From contig CM053804.1 in the NCBI GenBank assembly GCA_028671895.1, forward strand, positions 1,679,001-1,743,000: a DNA stretch of 64,000 nucleotides, in the 5' to 3' direction. This DNA comes from Oenanthe sinensis (lineage: Eukaryota; Streptophyta; Magnoliopsida; Apiales; Apiaceae). The notes beneath the pieces were generated by a model. It was not told the DNA's origin. It ran no database searches and saw only the letters and a list, made by a program, of their open reading frames with translations. A program made the position numbers and the translations under genes. This document shows positions 36,131-49,451 of this stretch, piece by piece. How positions within the stretch are numbered: the stretch's first letter is position 1; each line of letters begins with the position of its first letter.

Positions 36131-37365
36131 TCATCAATTAATACTCCAATTGAATCAACCCGAACTAGAGAGCTGCTGATGATATTCTAGGTCAAAACCC
36201 TCCTTAGTTGGAATCCAGGAATCATAACTTACCTTGGTAAAAAATACACTGGTTTCTAAAGACATATATGGTCAGCAATTCACATGAACATGTGATCTTG
36301 TATAGGAGTCATGACAAAATTTCCAAGCATCCTCCCCTTTCCGAGGAGGCGAGGCAGGTGTTTGACCTTGAAAATAATATGTACTTATCATTAATACGAA
36401 AAAGTGTTTAAATGAAACAATTTATAAATACGATAGTTATTATTGAATGTACTATATTACTCAGAAGATCCATTCCATGGAAATCTGAGGATTTTGTTTT
36501 TCAGAAATATCGACATCCCACACCCCCGCAAATATATTGTTGTGTACAAAATCTCGCGCAGAACAGGCGTCACGATTTGGAACCCATATGAATTAATTAA
36601 GAATATATACTAATTAGGTTATAAGAATATATTTAGTAATAGTTATTACTTGTGGCTTGAGTGGCTTCCTATAGTTTTCTCCTATACTTGCTACATTCAT
36701 TATCTGAGCTCTCACAACAATGAAGGAAAATATGTATGACCATTCACGGTAGTGAATAGAATAAGATAATTTATATAAATATTCTAGTGGGCAGAACAAG
36801 AGAACTTATATATATATTACATCAAGATCATATGCGTACAATCAATTTGAAATGTATATTATAAAAAATATAATTCTTACAACATTAAATAAAACATTAA
36901 GCAAGTGTTTGGAGTTCCAATAGCTACATGGCGTGAACCTTCACATGTATGGCCTCATCTTGTGGGGTCAAAATCATTGGGAAAGTTTGCAAGGTCTTTC
37001 AATTGATTTAGCAGGCATCTAGTTAGGCCATCATCACTCCTGGGAATCCAAAACAGTTTTATACACACAACCAACACTTTAACCTCGTCTGTAACTAAAA
37101 ACACAAGCTCAAATATGGATTGGCTAAATAGTCCAACTCCTGAACTAGTATATTAGTAATACTAGTACTTGCCACAGATATTATAGCTAGGGACATTTTG
37201 TGGATATATTTTTAGATATTGTGAGGAGGTTTTTTGGATTATGAAATAATGGTATTAATTAGATTAATTTCTGGGGTCTGGGATATTATGGAGAAGTTCT
37301 GGGCATCCCAGCCATCCATGAACATTGCCACTTGTAATTTAAGTGTCCATACCTACAAAAGAAAA

Positions 37366-37695
37366 TCAAAATTTTATATCAAAATTAGAAGATAAAAGAA
37401 GAAAATCAGGTTTCATTTCTAGTCTAATAACAAAATACAAAATGATACTAAAATTGAAATTGTTAATTGATGAAATATTAAAATTAATTAAGTTAATATT
37501 ACCTCTTCTCTTAAATCGATATTTTCCAATCTCAGCTTGTTCCTTTTTCATGGTTAGCCCACTACAACCACCACTGCATGCCAGACAGGCGCTGACCTCA
37601 GGTCTGTTTTGAGCTTGCTGTTGGCACACATCATTCTCAATTTGCTGTTGATAGTGGCTATGGTTCCTCTTCTTTCTCTCTGCCAAACTGTACAT
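37366..37695 (-). pseudogene. Inverted copy of the last TnpA-like exon
   Basis: The minus-strand reading contains HSHYQQQIENDV, QQQAQNRPEVSACLACSGG and YRFKRR, then a GTAATATT donor. The same sequence, in opposite orientation, forms the last exon of the TnpA-like gene at about 35890-36105. The two copies face each other about 1.4 kb apart, so one transcript spanning both would fold back over roughly 200 bp. Polar, Gln-rich product; function unknown. Confidence 0.55.
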
Positions 37696-38671
37696 GTACT
37701 TGCTATGTGAACTTATAATGATGATTCTAATTAAATAAAGCCTGAGATTTAATTATTTAAAGTGTTTTATGAATTTATTTACCTGAATACCAGCATGGCT
37801 GCAATTGATTCTATTGGATGACAAATGCTAGTGTAGATGACTGTACTTGATGTATATATGTATACTACATATATATATGTTGGAGGATGATAAAAAGTCC
37901 AAATCATAAGGACAAAACTCAACATACAAATCAAAGTACCATATATGAACACGTTTGAATCAAGAAAGAAACTGAGTGTAATGAAAAAACAAATAAAAAG
38001 GTATATATAGGTAAAGATAGAGCTGGACAAGTTAATCAAAATCCAAATATTACCAAAATCACATATTCTATACGGTATCTCCAATATTGTCATAATCTTC
38101 TATACAATATCCGCACAATATAATATCTAATATTATCTAAATCTTAAAAATAATACCTCTATATTTCTTATAAAATCTCATATTCATTTGAGATGGCATA
38201 TATATCTTATCTATATAAAATAAAATGTAAAATATTAAGTAATACTAAAAATTAGATTATAATAATATTTTAATTTATTTTATTATTATTGTTATTGTAT
38301 AATAATTATATGCATTTGTGAAATATATTACTTGTATATATAGCTTAGGTCGTTAAAATTATTTTAGTTTGCATGATAATTAATTATTATATAGAATACT
38401 GAAATAATAAATTTATCATATTACAATATTTTAGTGTTGTGTACTTTTGAACAGTGATGCAATGGTTTTGCCCTTATAGTATGTCTTCAATAGGATGAAC
38501 CTTTGATTTTTTTCTCATACATTCTTAATTAAAATAATTGGATAAATTAATAAGGTTGATCAAAATGATTTTAAACTCTTTCAATAAGAAATGCTAAAAG
38601 AGTATATATCGACAAATTGAATAGATACATCCAAAGATATAGTTTAATTTTTTTTAGAAATATAATATATA

Positions 38672-39956
38672 TTTTTTTTCTAAATTTTCACTTATTTCCA
38701 CCAAATTTTTATCAAGTTCGTTTGAAAAATCTTTTTTTTCAATAACAAAATTATCCATAACTCGTTTTTGCGATTCTTCTAACTTATGAAATAGTTTCTT
38801 TTTTTCCTCTTTTCACATCTAGATAATTATTTTAGATAATATCATATAAATCAAAACTCAAATAATTGACTTATCAATAAGCAAAAATTGATAAGCAATA
38901 ACGTGGCTACACATATTATATAAATTAATTATTTACATACGAATTATCAATATAATTTTTAAGAATTAATAAAATTTTATATTTGATTTTTTATCCTAAT
39001 ATTTAATTTTGAAAAATTATTATTGTTTTAAAATATGAATAAATAGTAAATAATAATATTTTTCTGTTAATTTTTTAAAAAATAATATTTAAATTTCTCT
39101 ATTACATAAGTCTAGGATATTTCAACATTAACAACAATGACAATAAATAAATTTAATCTTACACTAACTATCATACTACTATAAAAAAATTATATAAGTT
39201 ATATTCATTTGTTGGAGTAACATAAATTATCCTTTGTTTTAAAAAAATTTCAAATCAAGCCTTACATATTGAAAGATCACCTCAAAATAATTATGTCCCA
39301 AAAAATGAATGTGTAAAAATTTATGGATCATAGATTTTATAGCGGTCAAAGTTTGACTTAAAACAAACTGCGGCGGTGGTTTTAACCACACAACATGTTT
39401 GTCCCCTAGCTGCTTCACACAAAACTAAATTGTATCAGAATTAATAATAAAATAATATTAAGCAAATATGATAATCACCGCTTAACCTCCACCAAACCCA
39501 GGCGGTCGGGTTTAATATTGCATTTAAGGCCACCACCAACTTGTTGTACGAGTATGAATATTTTATTATTTTAAAACCGACCAAACAGCTCAAAGCGGTC
39601 AATTTTAAATCTCGAGCATATTTATGATGAAACTCCTTCTTTCTTTATTTATTTCATACATTTAAATTTTAACAAAGGAAGGGGAAAGAGTGGGTGAAAA
39701 ATATTGGCTTTTTGAAGGTTTGAGTGAGAGAGAGGAATTAAAGCTCATTAATGGTATATATCATTTTTTTTTATATTTTCATTATTTATGTGTATTAATT
39801 ATGCATGTATATATACACACACACCTATATATCATGTATGTGGTTATTATGTTTTGATGATTAGGTTTGGTAGTAATAAATGGGCATGAATATATATATT
39901 TGTTGTTTTGTGATGTAGATTATTTTTTATGAATATGTAATAACTGTGTAATATTT
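38672..39956. other. AT-rich DNA and 5' flank of the CACTA transposase
   Basis: The left half is plain AT-rich DNA. From about 39370 several GCGGTCGGGTTTAA / GCGGTCAA-type motifs appear, matching those after the transposase (43560-44200), as expected for CACTA subterminal repeats. A CACTAC terminus was not identified. The GA-rich stretch at 39680-39760 looks like a leader before an intron ending TTTTTGTTAG. Confidence 0.45.
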
Positions 39957-42900
39957 TTGTTAGATGTTACATCAAATTGGATGAATCGACCTATGGAAAA
40001 TAATTTTCTTTCAACAAGTAGGGAATATTGGGATGGGGTGAAGTATTTTTTAGATTTTGCTAGTAAAAACGGGATGAAAGGCGGGAAGATATTATGTATG
40101 TGTATTAAGTGCAAGAATTCAAAATGGTTAAAAATTGATGATGTTGAACTTCATTTAACAAAATGTGGAATTATGGAACATTATAAAGTATGGACTTTAC
40201 ATGGTGAGTCTAAAGAACCTAGTAAAAAGAAAAAAATGTAATTGTTCAGAAGATATTGTTTCGGAGGATCTTGGTGAAGAACCATTTGATTTTAACACAT
40301 TATTATGGGTTTTAGATGGTGGAAATCATAATGATGAACAAACGTCGGGAAGTAGTAATGTCGAAGAAAAACTAATTTCATATGCTTCTCAATTTTATTT
40401 GGACGTTAAGGATTCGGGAACTCATATTTATTCGGGTAACACAAATTTTACAAGAATGTCGTTGACTTATACGTTGTTACATTTTAAGAATGTGGCACAA
40501 TGCTTCGAAAAACATTTGATTCTTTACTTTCTTTGATTGGTGAAGTTCTTCCGAAGGATCATACATTACCGACTTCTTATTACATTATGAAGAGGATGAT
40601 GAAGAAGTTAACGTTGGGATATGAGAAAATTGATGTATGTGAGAATGATTGTACGTTGTACTACGGTGATGATGCGCACAAGATTGTTTGTAACATTTGT
40701 GATAATAGTCATTACAAACGTAAAAAAATAATGGGAAAGATATACCAAAAAGTTTTTAAGCTATTTTTCGCTTTTCTTACATCTACAAAGACTGTATATG
40801 TTGGAGCATACGGCTAAACACATGATATGGTACAAGAAGAGGGAAACAAAGGTGGGAGAACTTAGTCACCCTTCGGATGGAGATGAGTGGAAAGCATTTG
40901 ACCGACGTTATCCGTCATTTGTAAAAGAGAGTCGGAATATTCGTCTTGGACTTGGAACCGATGGTTTTTGTCCGTTTAGCAACTCGAGGAAAAAGGTCTA
41001 TACGGTGTGGTCGGTAGTGGTGGTGTTCTACAATCTTCCTCATTTAATGTCAATGAAAAATTTATACATATTTTTGACTCTTTTATTTCCGGGTGAAAAG
41101 TGTCCGACTAAAAATTTAAATGTGTACCTTAGACCCCTCATAAATGAACTAAAGGTTTTGTGGGATGTAGGGGTAGAAACATTTGATCAATCGGTAAAAC
41201 AAAATTTTACCATGAGGGCAGCGGTTATGTGGACAATTATCGATTTTCCCGGATTAGGGATGGTTGGCGAGCGGTCTACGCGTGGAAAACTCTCATGTTC
41301 GATTTGTCTTGGAAATATTGAAGGTATTCAATTGAAAAATTATGGAAAATGTAGTTTTTTGGTTCCAATCGTTATTTTTTATCGGAAGATGATTATCTTC
41401 GTCTTCTAAGTACTAGGTTTGCATGTGAAGAGAAAATGATGTTTATTGGTAGGTCAAGTAGGGAGTCTTTGAAGATTTTTTATGAAAAATTGAAATTTCC
41501 ACCACCCGAAAGAATGAACAAAAATAAGAAAAGTCCGGATTTTGGGGTTTATCATAATTGGACGCATTTCCCAATGTTTTATGATTTACCGTATTTGTCT
41601 TCACTCTTGACGCCTCATTGTATTGATGTCATGCACACTGAAAAAACATGTTTGATAATATTTTTTACATTGTTTTAATGATGCCAAGAAGACAAAGGAT
41701 CACAAGAAGGCAAGGTTAGATTGCGAGTTGTTGAATGTGATATATGCCTGAATTATGGATGACAAACAGAAACAAGCCAAAAGCACTGTTTACACTCACA
41801 AAACCATAACTAAAACTCAGGTGTGAATGGTTTCGTTCATTAAAGCTTCCGGATAGTTATGCATCAAATATTAGACGTTGTTGTAAGGATAATTGTAAGT
41901 TTTTAGGGTCCAAATCACATGATTGTCATATTATCATTCAAAAGTTGTTGCCACATGTGATTCGCGAGCTTTTAGCTTTTACCATCTTATATTGTTGATG
42001 CACTTACATCACTTTTAATTTTCTTTCAAGATATTTGCTCTTCTACCTTGATCCGAGATGATTTAAAAAATTTGGAAAGGTCTATAGTCCGAACGATGCT
42101 CGTACTAGAAACCTTTTTTCAACAAGTTTTTTTGATTCGATGGAGCACTTAGTAATCCATTTGGCCGAAGAATGTAGGTTGAGAGGGCCAGTTAATTATC
42201 GTTTAATGTATTTTTTTGAGAGAATGAAGGGATACATGAAGCATAAGGTTCATAATAAGGCAAGGGTTGAAGGTTCGATTGCGGGACGTTATGTAGATGA
42301 TGAAATGTTAAAATTTTGGTCATTTTATTTTGATTCTGAATCCAACGGTTCATAATCAACTACACTGTAATGAGGTAGTGGAGGGTACATATGATAAAAA
42401 TAAACTAGAAGTGTTCATGTGTCCTATGAGTACAACCGGGAAACGTAGAAATGAATATTTAATGGATGTTGAATGAATGCTTGCGGAAGAATACATTTTG
42501 TTCGGAGTTCAACTTTATATTGAAGAATATGAAACTCATTTCAAAGCAAGCCAACCAAATAAAACACCGGAATATTTGAAGACATTGTTAAAAACGGAGT
42601 TTAAATCATGGTTTTCCACAAAGATTGAGAATGATGATGTCAATGGTCCACATTTTATATCCTTACTTACGGGACCAGCGAAATTGGCAATGATTTATGA
42701 AATTTGTACCATTAATGGTTATAAATTTCATATAAAATCTTCTTGAAGTGCTAGTTCGGGAGTTATGGTCAAATGTAGTTCACACGACAATGTCTTGAAC
42801 AATTATTTTGGAGAATTGTAAGAAGTCATCAAACTTATTTATCATGGGGGAAGGCAAGTACACTTGTTCAAATATCATTGGTTCGATAGTGCCCGATCCG

Positions 42901-43320
42901 GTGTAAGAGTTGACCGAAATCGTGTTGTTACCGTTGTTGTAAGTTCACGATTAAGATCAAACAAGGTATATTAGCTAGTCAATCTAGTCAAGTGTATTAT
43001 GCTCCTAGTGTGTAAACACAACAAAATAATATATATATGGTCATTACAAGTAAAAGACATCCCTTTGATGAATCAATAAATTTATCTATGAAAGAAGTAG
43101 TTTTTCAAGAAAATCAATCGACACCTTCTATATCATTTTCTTTATTTGTTGACTTCACACAATATGCGTCAATCATACAAAATCAACAAGGAGAAGAGGA
43201 AGGGGAAGAGGATGAGGAAGAGGAGGAGAGGAGGAAGATGAAGATGAAGTGGATGACGGAGATGAAGAAGTAGATGACAAAGAAGAAGAATCCGATTATG
43301 TTTAATTGTAATAAATTTTA
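39957..43320 (+). pseudogene. CACTA (En/Spm) TNP2-type transposase, multiply frameshifted
   Basis: This is the catalytic transposase gene of a CACTA element, now broken into about eight frames. The N-terminus has a transposase-associated domain (WMNRPM, FLDFASKNG, CMCIKCKNSKW, VELHLTKCGIMEHY). The Transposase_21 core follows at about 40798-41409 (LGLGTDGFCPFSN, KVYTVWSVVV, WTIIDFPGLGMV, CSICLGNIE) and 41436-41678 (DLPYLSSLLTPHCIDVMHTEK). A DUF4218 segment at 42140-42355 reads MEHLVIHLAEECRLRGPVNY, and a C-terminal region ends in a Glu-rich tail near 43250. Frameshifts, stops and short losses separate the pieces, so the protein is not functional. The TnpA-like copy at 44331 probably belongs to the same element. 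Confidence 0.88.
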
Positions 43321-43559
43321 TAATTAATTTTGTGATTTTAGATTGGTTTATGGTTTTTGATTGAATTTAGATTCGTTTATGGTTTTGGATTAATTTAGAT
43401 TGGTTTGTGGTTTGAGATTGATTTTAGATTGCTTTATTGTTTTGGATTGATTTATGGTTTCCGATTGGTTATTAATTGGTGTTTATGGTTTTGGTATATT
43501 TTTTATGGATTGTTAATTGGTTTGGTGAAGGATCAAAACACTGCAGACCAGAAAATTGT

Positions 43560-44240
43560 AGTCCAAACTGACCACTGAAAACATAAAACCGACCGTATTT
43601 GACCTTGGTAGTACCAGAAAACCAACTATCTTTAAGATAAATCCGACCGCATTTATATAAACCCGACCGTATTTATAAACAAGGTGGTCGGGTTAAAGTA
43701 GTTGGTTATGAATAGTCGGTCGGGTTATTTAGTCAAGTTTCCACAATTAAGTAGTCATTGCCATAACCCCGACCATTTTTGTACAAACGGTCGGGTTTAA
43801 TTAATCCGGCTAAAAGGCAGTCGGGTTTAACAATTGGGTTTGCCCTGGAACCCTTGTAATTGTAGTTATGTTTAACAGTCAGGTTTGTCGTGTAACCCTT
43901 GTAATTGTAATACATTTTTTTTTTAATATAATAATATTATTTTGATTAGTAATTTTAATATTAATATAAAAATAATAAAAAGATTATCTATTATTTTCAT
44001 ATGTAATAATAATTTAAAAAACAGAAATAAAATTATTTTATTATTAAATTTTATTTTTAGATAAATTAAAATGGAATTGAAAATTGGTGGGAGAATTTTT
44101 TTTAAGGTTTTGATGAAAATTTCTAATTTATCGCCACAAATGAAAACGGACCATCAAACCCAACCGGCCTTTAAGTGAGCGGTCAGGTTTGATCTTAGGT
44201 GGGATAAAACCGCCCCCACCCCTCTTTCTTTTCTTTTTAC
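43560..44240. repeat. CACTA subterminal repeats (GGTCGGGTTTAA motifs)
   Basis: Motifs of the type GACCGTATTT, GGTCGGGTT and GTCGGGTTTAA recur at short spacing in both orientations, matching motifs near 39500 on the other side of the transposase. In CACTA elements such repeats are where TnpA binds. The true termini were not found. Confidence 0.5.
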
Positions 44241-44330
44241 TACTCCTAAAACTAACTCTATCTCTATCTCTCTGTTACTCTGTGTTACTCTCTCCCTTAA
44301 TATCTCTCTCTCACTCTTTGAAATCAATCA

Positions 44331-45130
44331 ATGGATTCACTACTACACTCAACACTATTCTCATTCTCTCAATTGTTTATAATAATGTCGATGCTAGCAA
44401 CTCATTGCAATGATAGTGACTTCAAACAAATAAAAATGAAGACTCGAAGTGGGTTTGCAAATGGGTTTCTTTCAGAGGTACAAAATCTATTCTCTCAGTC
44501 GAACAAATTATTGAAGTGGGTTTGCAATGGTAGTGAGTTCAAACAAATAGTCCAATGACTGATTATTTATTATGACTTGGATTTATAGGCATACGTGAGA
44601 AAGGTTGGGAACCCACCCTCTCAATCTTGGTGGTTAAAAAGTTTCACACAAAGAAGCCAAGAGATAAACAAGTTGCAATAGATGACATCCCAGAGAAATC
44701 ATATTTTTTGACCAAAGAAAGTTGAATGATTGCGGTATTAATCTCAAGATTTATTTTAATTAGAATCATCATTATAAGTTCATATAGCATGTACTTGTAC
44801 AGTTTGGTAGAGGGAAAGAACATGAACCATAGCCACTAGTAGCAGCAAATTGAGAATGATTTGCGCCAACACCAAGCTCAAAACAGATCTGAGGTCAACA
44901 CCTGTCTGGCATATAGTGGTTGGGTAATCGGCTAACCATGAAAAGGAGCAAGTTGAGGTTGGAAAATATCAATTTGAGAGAAGGGGTAATATTAACTTAA
45001 CTAATTTTAATATTTCATCAATTAACACTCCGATTGAATCAAGCAACCCAAACGAGAGAGTTACTCATGATATTCTAGGTCAAAACTCTCCAAAGTTTGA
45101 ATCCAGGAGTCATAACTTACCTTGTGCAGA
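44331..45130 (+). pseudogene. CACTA TnpA-like gene, copy 2, internally shortened
   Basis: This is homologous to the copy at 34549 but lacks the central Transposase_24 exon. The first exon starts MDSLLHSTL after the same CT-rich leader. The AYVRKVGNPPS, DKQVAIDDIPEKS and HSH/QQQIEND exons follow at about 44588-45000. The second of these keeps a CAA codon where copy 1 has a stop. A further piece (NTPIESSNPNERVTHDI) continues to about 45120. It is probably part of the CACTA element that carries the TNP2 gene upstream. Confidence 0.55.
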
Positions 45131-46204
45131 AGAAGTATCTGGTTATAATCAGGTTCTTCCATCTTCTCACTACTTTTGTTCACGTGCTAAGAGTGCTCTA
45201 TTTAGAACTGGTGGTGAGATTTGTGTTAAAGTCACGGTTGAATTTTTAAACGCTTCTTCTCAGCTTTCTAAATATTGTTCTTTTGGAATAACTAATAGTA
45301 TGAATTTTGACTTTAATGTTATCAAAAAGATCGCTCTTCAAATGTACGGTTCAGTTGGGTTGGTTAATATTTTTAAGCACTATGGTGGTTATCTAGTCTT
45401 TAGGTTCAAAGATTCTAAGTGTGTTAATCGGGCTCTGAGGTTTAATACTCTTGAAATTAATGGGTAACTATTTTATTTAAAAAGTTGGTTTGAATTTGTC
45501 CATCGCAGTGATAATCTTGAACAAGTCAATCATTGGTGATAATCTTGAACAAGTCAATCATTGGGTTCAGTTTGTTAATGTGTCATTTCTTTACTGGCCA
45601 GTTAATAGTTTGATCTGTATTTGTCTTGCAATTGGTCAACCTATTGCATTGTCACCTGCTACCTTGGATGTTGTTATATATTAAAGGCGCACCTATGCCT
45701 GATATTAATGGACATTTGTTTCGTTTATAGAGTTAGTTTGAGTTTATTCGAAGTTCACTTAGTGTTAATGATCCTGAACAAGTTAGCATTTGGGTTAGGT
45801 TTGTTAATGTGCTGTATTGGACTGTCAAGGGTTTGTTTCATATTAGTCTTGCTATTGGACAACCCGTTGCTATGTCTCTAGCCACTTATGAAGCAATTTC
45901 CATAAGTGAGCCCCTGTCTGATGCAGAGATGATGATCACGATGTGTGTGGTGGATCCTAGGCCCAACACCATTAAACTTGCTATGTACGCACACCATGTT
46001 GATGACAATGCCCTTCTTAATATTCTCTACAAGAAATTTCTTCATTATGCATTCTGTTTCTCTTCCAAACATGTCCTTTGTGCCTGCCCTCAACTAGCCG
46101 GTTTGTTTCTGAATGAGGAAGCTCGTGTGCTTCCGGGCTCTATCTTCCAAGACCCTGATACCTCCGCCTCCAGTGGGTGTCGTTATGAACCTTCCAGTGA
46201 ATGA
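45130..46204 (+). pseudogene. DUF4283-like segments, probably LINE ORF1-derived
   Basis: The reading contains KYCSFGITNSMNF, YGSVGLVNIFKHYGGYLVF and, twice, a segment of the type NLEQVNHWVQFVNV...W...LAIGQPIA / DPEQVSIWVRFVNV..W..KGLFHISLAIGQPVA. The IWVRF...W...G...IG.P pattern is that of DUF4283, found in plant LINE ORF1 proteins and related proteins. The two tandem copies suggest an internal duplication. Stops separate the parts. Confident only of the general pattern. Confidence 0.45.
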
Positions 46205-46517
46205 TAACTTGGATGAGTTGGTTGTTGGTGGAGTTGCCTTGATGCTTAGAACCGCGTAGTTGAAAGCTATAGTTTCCTAGATTAGTAATCGTTTTATTTA
46301 AATGATGTAATGAGTACTTGTTTTTCTAAACGTTGTGTACGTGGGCTTGACCCACAATTTCATGTGACCTTAATCCTTTTTGAGGTCGATGTGACTATTT
46401 GGTTACCTCTGTTTATAAAATATATAAACAAACTAGGAAACAAATAAAAGAAAACTTCTATTTTTCTTTACTCTATGGCTATGAATGGTTGGCATCTTTT
46501 TTTGGGGGCTGAATTTG

Positions 46518-49451
46518 TTTGAATATTTAAAATAAACTAGGGCCTCTCTAGACATTACAACTTTATTCAAAGAATCTTTAAGGTTTGGTAAGCTTGCGAG
46601 TCAAAACTGAATTCATAGAGTGCTATATTAAGATCTCAAGATAAAAATAATAAAAAATACAACATGAGTGAATATCAAAACTTAAGCTGTGGTAGGGTAG
46701 CCAAAAGTTGGTGACCATGCATGCTTATAAATACATTAGATTTTTAGGAAAAAAAGGTCATGTAGGGCTGCACCTTATAACTAAACCCTAGGTTAACTTG
46801 TAATTTATTAAATAGCCATTGAAGGGCGCCCATAATTCGTTTCATAATTTACTCCAGATCAGTGATTAATCATGTACTCCATCGGATGGGCTCGAGCTCG
46901 CGCCGGTGCTAGGGTACCTGTGGTCGACAATTCACATGAACATATGATCTTGTATAAGAGTCATGAAAAAAATTTCCAAGCATCCTCCCCTTTCCAAAGA
47001 GGTGAGGCAGGTGTTTGACCTTAAAAATAATATGTACTTATCATTAATACGAAAAAGTGTTTAAATGAAATAATTTATAAATATGATAGTTATTATTGAA
47101 TGTACCATATACATCAGCGGATCGAATCCATGGAAATCTAAGGATTTTGTTTTTCAGAAATATCAACGACAACCCACACCCCCATATGTACTAGTCATTA
47201 ATCCGAAAAAGTGTTTAAATGAAACAATTTATAAATATGATAGTTATTATTGAATGTACCATATACATGAGAGGATCGAATCCATGGAAATATGAGGATT
47301 TTGTTTTTCAAAAATATCAAGGACAATCCCCCCCCCCCCCCCGCATATATAATGTTGTGTACAATATCCCCTGCAGAACAGGCATCACGATTTGGAAACC
47401 ATCTGAATTAATTAAGAATATATACTTTTTAGATTATAAGAGTATATTTAGTAATAGTTATTACTTGTAGCTTGAGCCGCTTGCTATAGGTTTCTCCTAC
47501 ACTTACTACATTCATTATCTGCTCTCACAACAATGAAGAAAAACATGTATGACCATTCACTGTAGTGAATAGAATAAGAGAATTTATATAAATATTCTAG
47601 TGGGTAGAACAAGAGAACTTATATAAATATTACATCAAGATCATATGCGTACAATCAATTTGAAATGTATATTACAAAAAATATAATTCTTACAACATTA
47701 AATAAAACATTGAGCAAGTGTTTGGAGTTCAATAAGACCCTAGCTACGTGGCATGAACCTTCACATGTATGGCCTGATCTTGTGTGGTCAAAATCATTGG
47801 GAAAGTTAATTTACAAGGTATTTCAATTGATTTAGCAGGCTTCTAGTTAGGCCATCATAACTCCTGGGAATCCAAAACAGTTTTATACACACAACCATCA
47901 CTTTAACCTCGTCTCTAACTAAAAATACAAACTCAAATATGGATTGACTAAATAGTCCAACGTCTCTAACTAAAAATACAAACTCAAATATGGATTGACT
48001 AAATAGTCCAACTCCTGAACTAGTATAATAGTAACACTAATACTTGCCACAGATATTATAGCTAGGGACATTTTGTTGATATATTTTTAGATATTGTGAG
48101 GAGGTTTTTTGGATTATGCAAGAATGGTATTTGAATGATTTCTGGGGTTTGGGATATTATGGAGAAGTTCGGTGCATCCTAGCCATCCATAAACATTGTC
48201 ACTTGTAATTTAAGTGTCCATACCTGCAAAAGAAAAACAAAATTTTATATCAAAATTAAAAGATAAAAGAAGAAAATCAGGTTTCATTTCTAGTCTAATA
48301 ACAAAATATAAAATGATGTTAAAATTAAAATTGTTAATTGATGAAATATTAAAATTAGTTAAGTTAATATTACCTCTTCTCTTATATCGATATTTTCCAA
48401 CCTCAGCTTGTTCCTTTTCATGGTTAGCCGATTACCACCACCACTGCATGCCAGACAGGCTCTGTTTTGAGCTTGGTGTTGGGCGCACATCATTCTCAAT
48501 TTGCTACTAATAGTGGCTATGGTTCCTGTTCTTTCCCTTTGCCAAACTGTACATGTACATGATATATGATCTTATAATAATGATTTTAATTAAAATAAAG
48601 TCTGAGATTTAATTATTTAAAGTGTTTTATGAACTTATTTACCTGAATACTAGCATGGCTGCAATTGATTCTGTTGGATGACAAATGCTAGTGTAGATGA
48701 CTGTACTTGATGTATATATGTATACTACAAATATATATGTTGGAGGATGATAAAAAGTGCACATCATTAGGACAAAACTCAACATACAAATCAAACTACC
48801 ATATATGAGCACCTTTGAATCAAGAAAGAAACTGAGTGTAATGAAAAAACAAGTAAAAGGGTATATATATAGGCAAAGATAGAGCTATCTCTAAGATTAT
48901 CTAAATCTTAAAAATAATATATCTATATTTCATATCATATCTCATACTCATTTGAGATGCCACATCTTATCTATTTAAAACAAAATGTAATATATTAAGT
49001 AATACTAAAAATTAGATTATAATAATATTTTTATTTTTTATTATTATATTATTGTTGTTGTTGTATAAATAATTATACGCATTTGTGAAATATATTACTT
49101 GTATATATATACCCTATGTCCCGAAAGTTATTTTAGTTTGCATTATAATTAATTATTATAGAATATTGAAATAATAAATTTATCAAATTATGATTTTTAA
49201 GTGTTGTGTACTTTTAAACATTGATGCAATAGTTTTGCCGTTACCGTATATCTTGAATAGTATGAACCTTTGGCTTTTTATCATGCGTTCTTAATTAAAA
49301 AATAATTGGACAAAATTAATAAGGTTGATCAAAATGATTTTAAACTCTTTCCATAAGAAATGCTAATGCTAAAATAGTATATATTGACAAGTTGAACGGA
49401 TATATATATCGAAAGGTATAGTTTGAAACTTTTTTAGAAATATAATATAAG
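46518..49451. repeat. Long dispersed repeat, copy 2
   Basis: This is a 2.9-kb copy of the repeat at 33890-38671, without the TnpA-like insertion. It has its own small changes: a 70-bp duplicated piece near 47190-47260, a 15-C run at 47328-47342 and a 41-bp tandem duplication near 47930-48010 (CGTCTCTAACTAAAAATACA block). The ends agree with copy 1. Confidence 0.75.
48230..48560 (-). pseudogene. Inverted TnpA-like last exon, copy 2
   Basis: This is homologous to 37366-37695 and lies in inverted orientation to the exon at about 44815-45000. It has the same QQQ-type and ENDVR/C-like segments with additional changes, and the same exon border near GGTAATATTAAC on the minus strand. It shows that the inverted pairing is a feature of the repeat and not of one copy. 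Confidence 0.5.

Larger units (their letters stand above)
33890..38671. repeat. Long dispersed repeat, copy 1
   Basis: Copy 1 of a repeat also found at 46518-49451. Both copies share long colinear stretches, including TCTCTAGACATTACAACTTT at the left and GCATGGCTGCAATTGATTCT near the right. Copy 1 is longer because a TnpA-like gene fragment is inserted at about 34476-36276, with a 170-bp segment duplicated on both sides of it, and because of an extra 100 bp near 38030. Minus-strand exon-like pieces occur at 34185-34390 and 37510-37695. It lacks primer-binding site and purine tract, so it is not an LTR pair with copy 2. Confidence 0.75.

Noticed and set aside
33890..49451. The two long repeats as LTRs of one 15-kb retrotransposon
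   Set aside because: No primer-binding site or polypurine tract adjoins them, lengths differ greatly, and the DNA between them is CACTA-derived.
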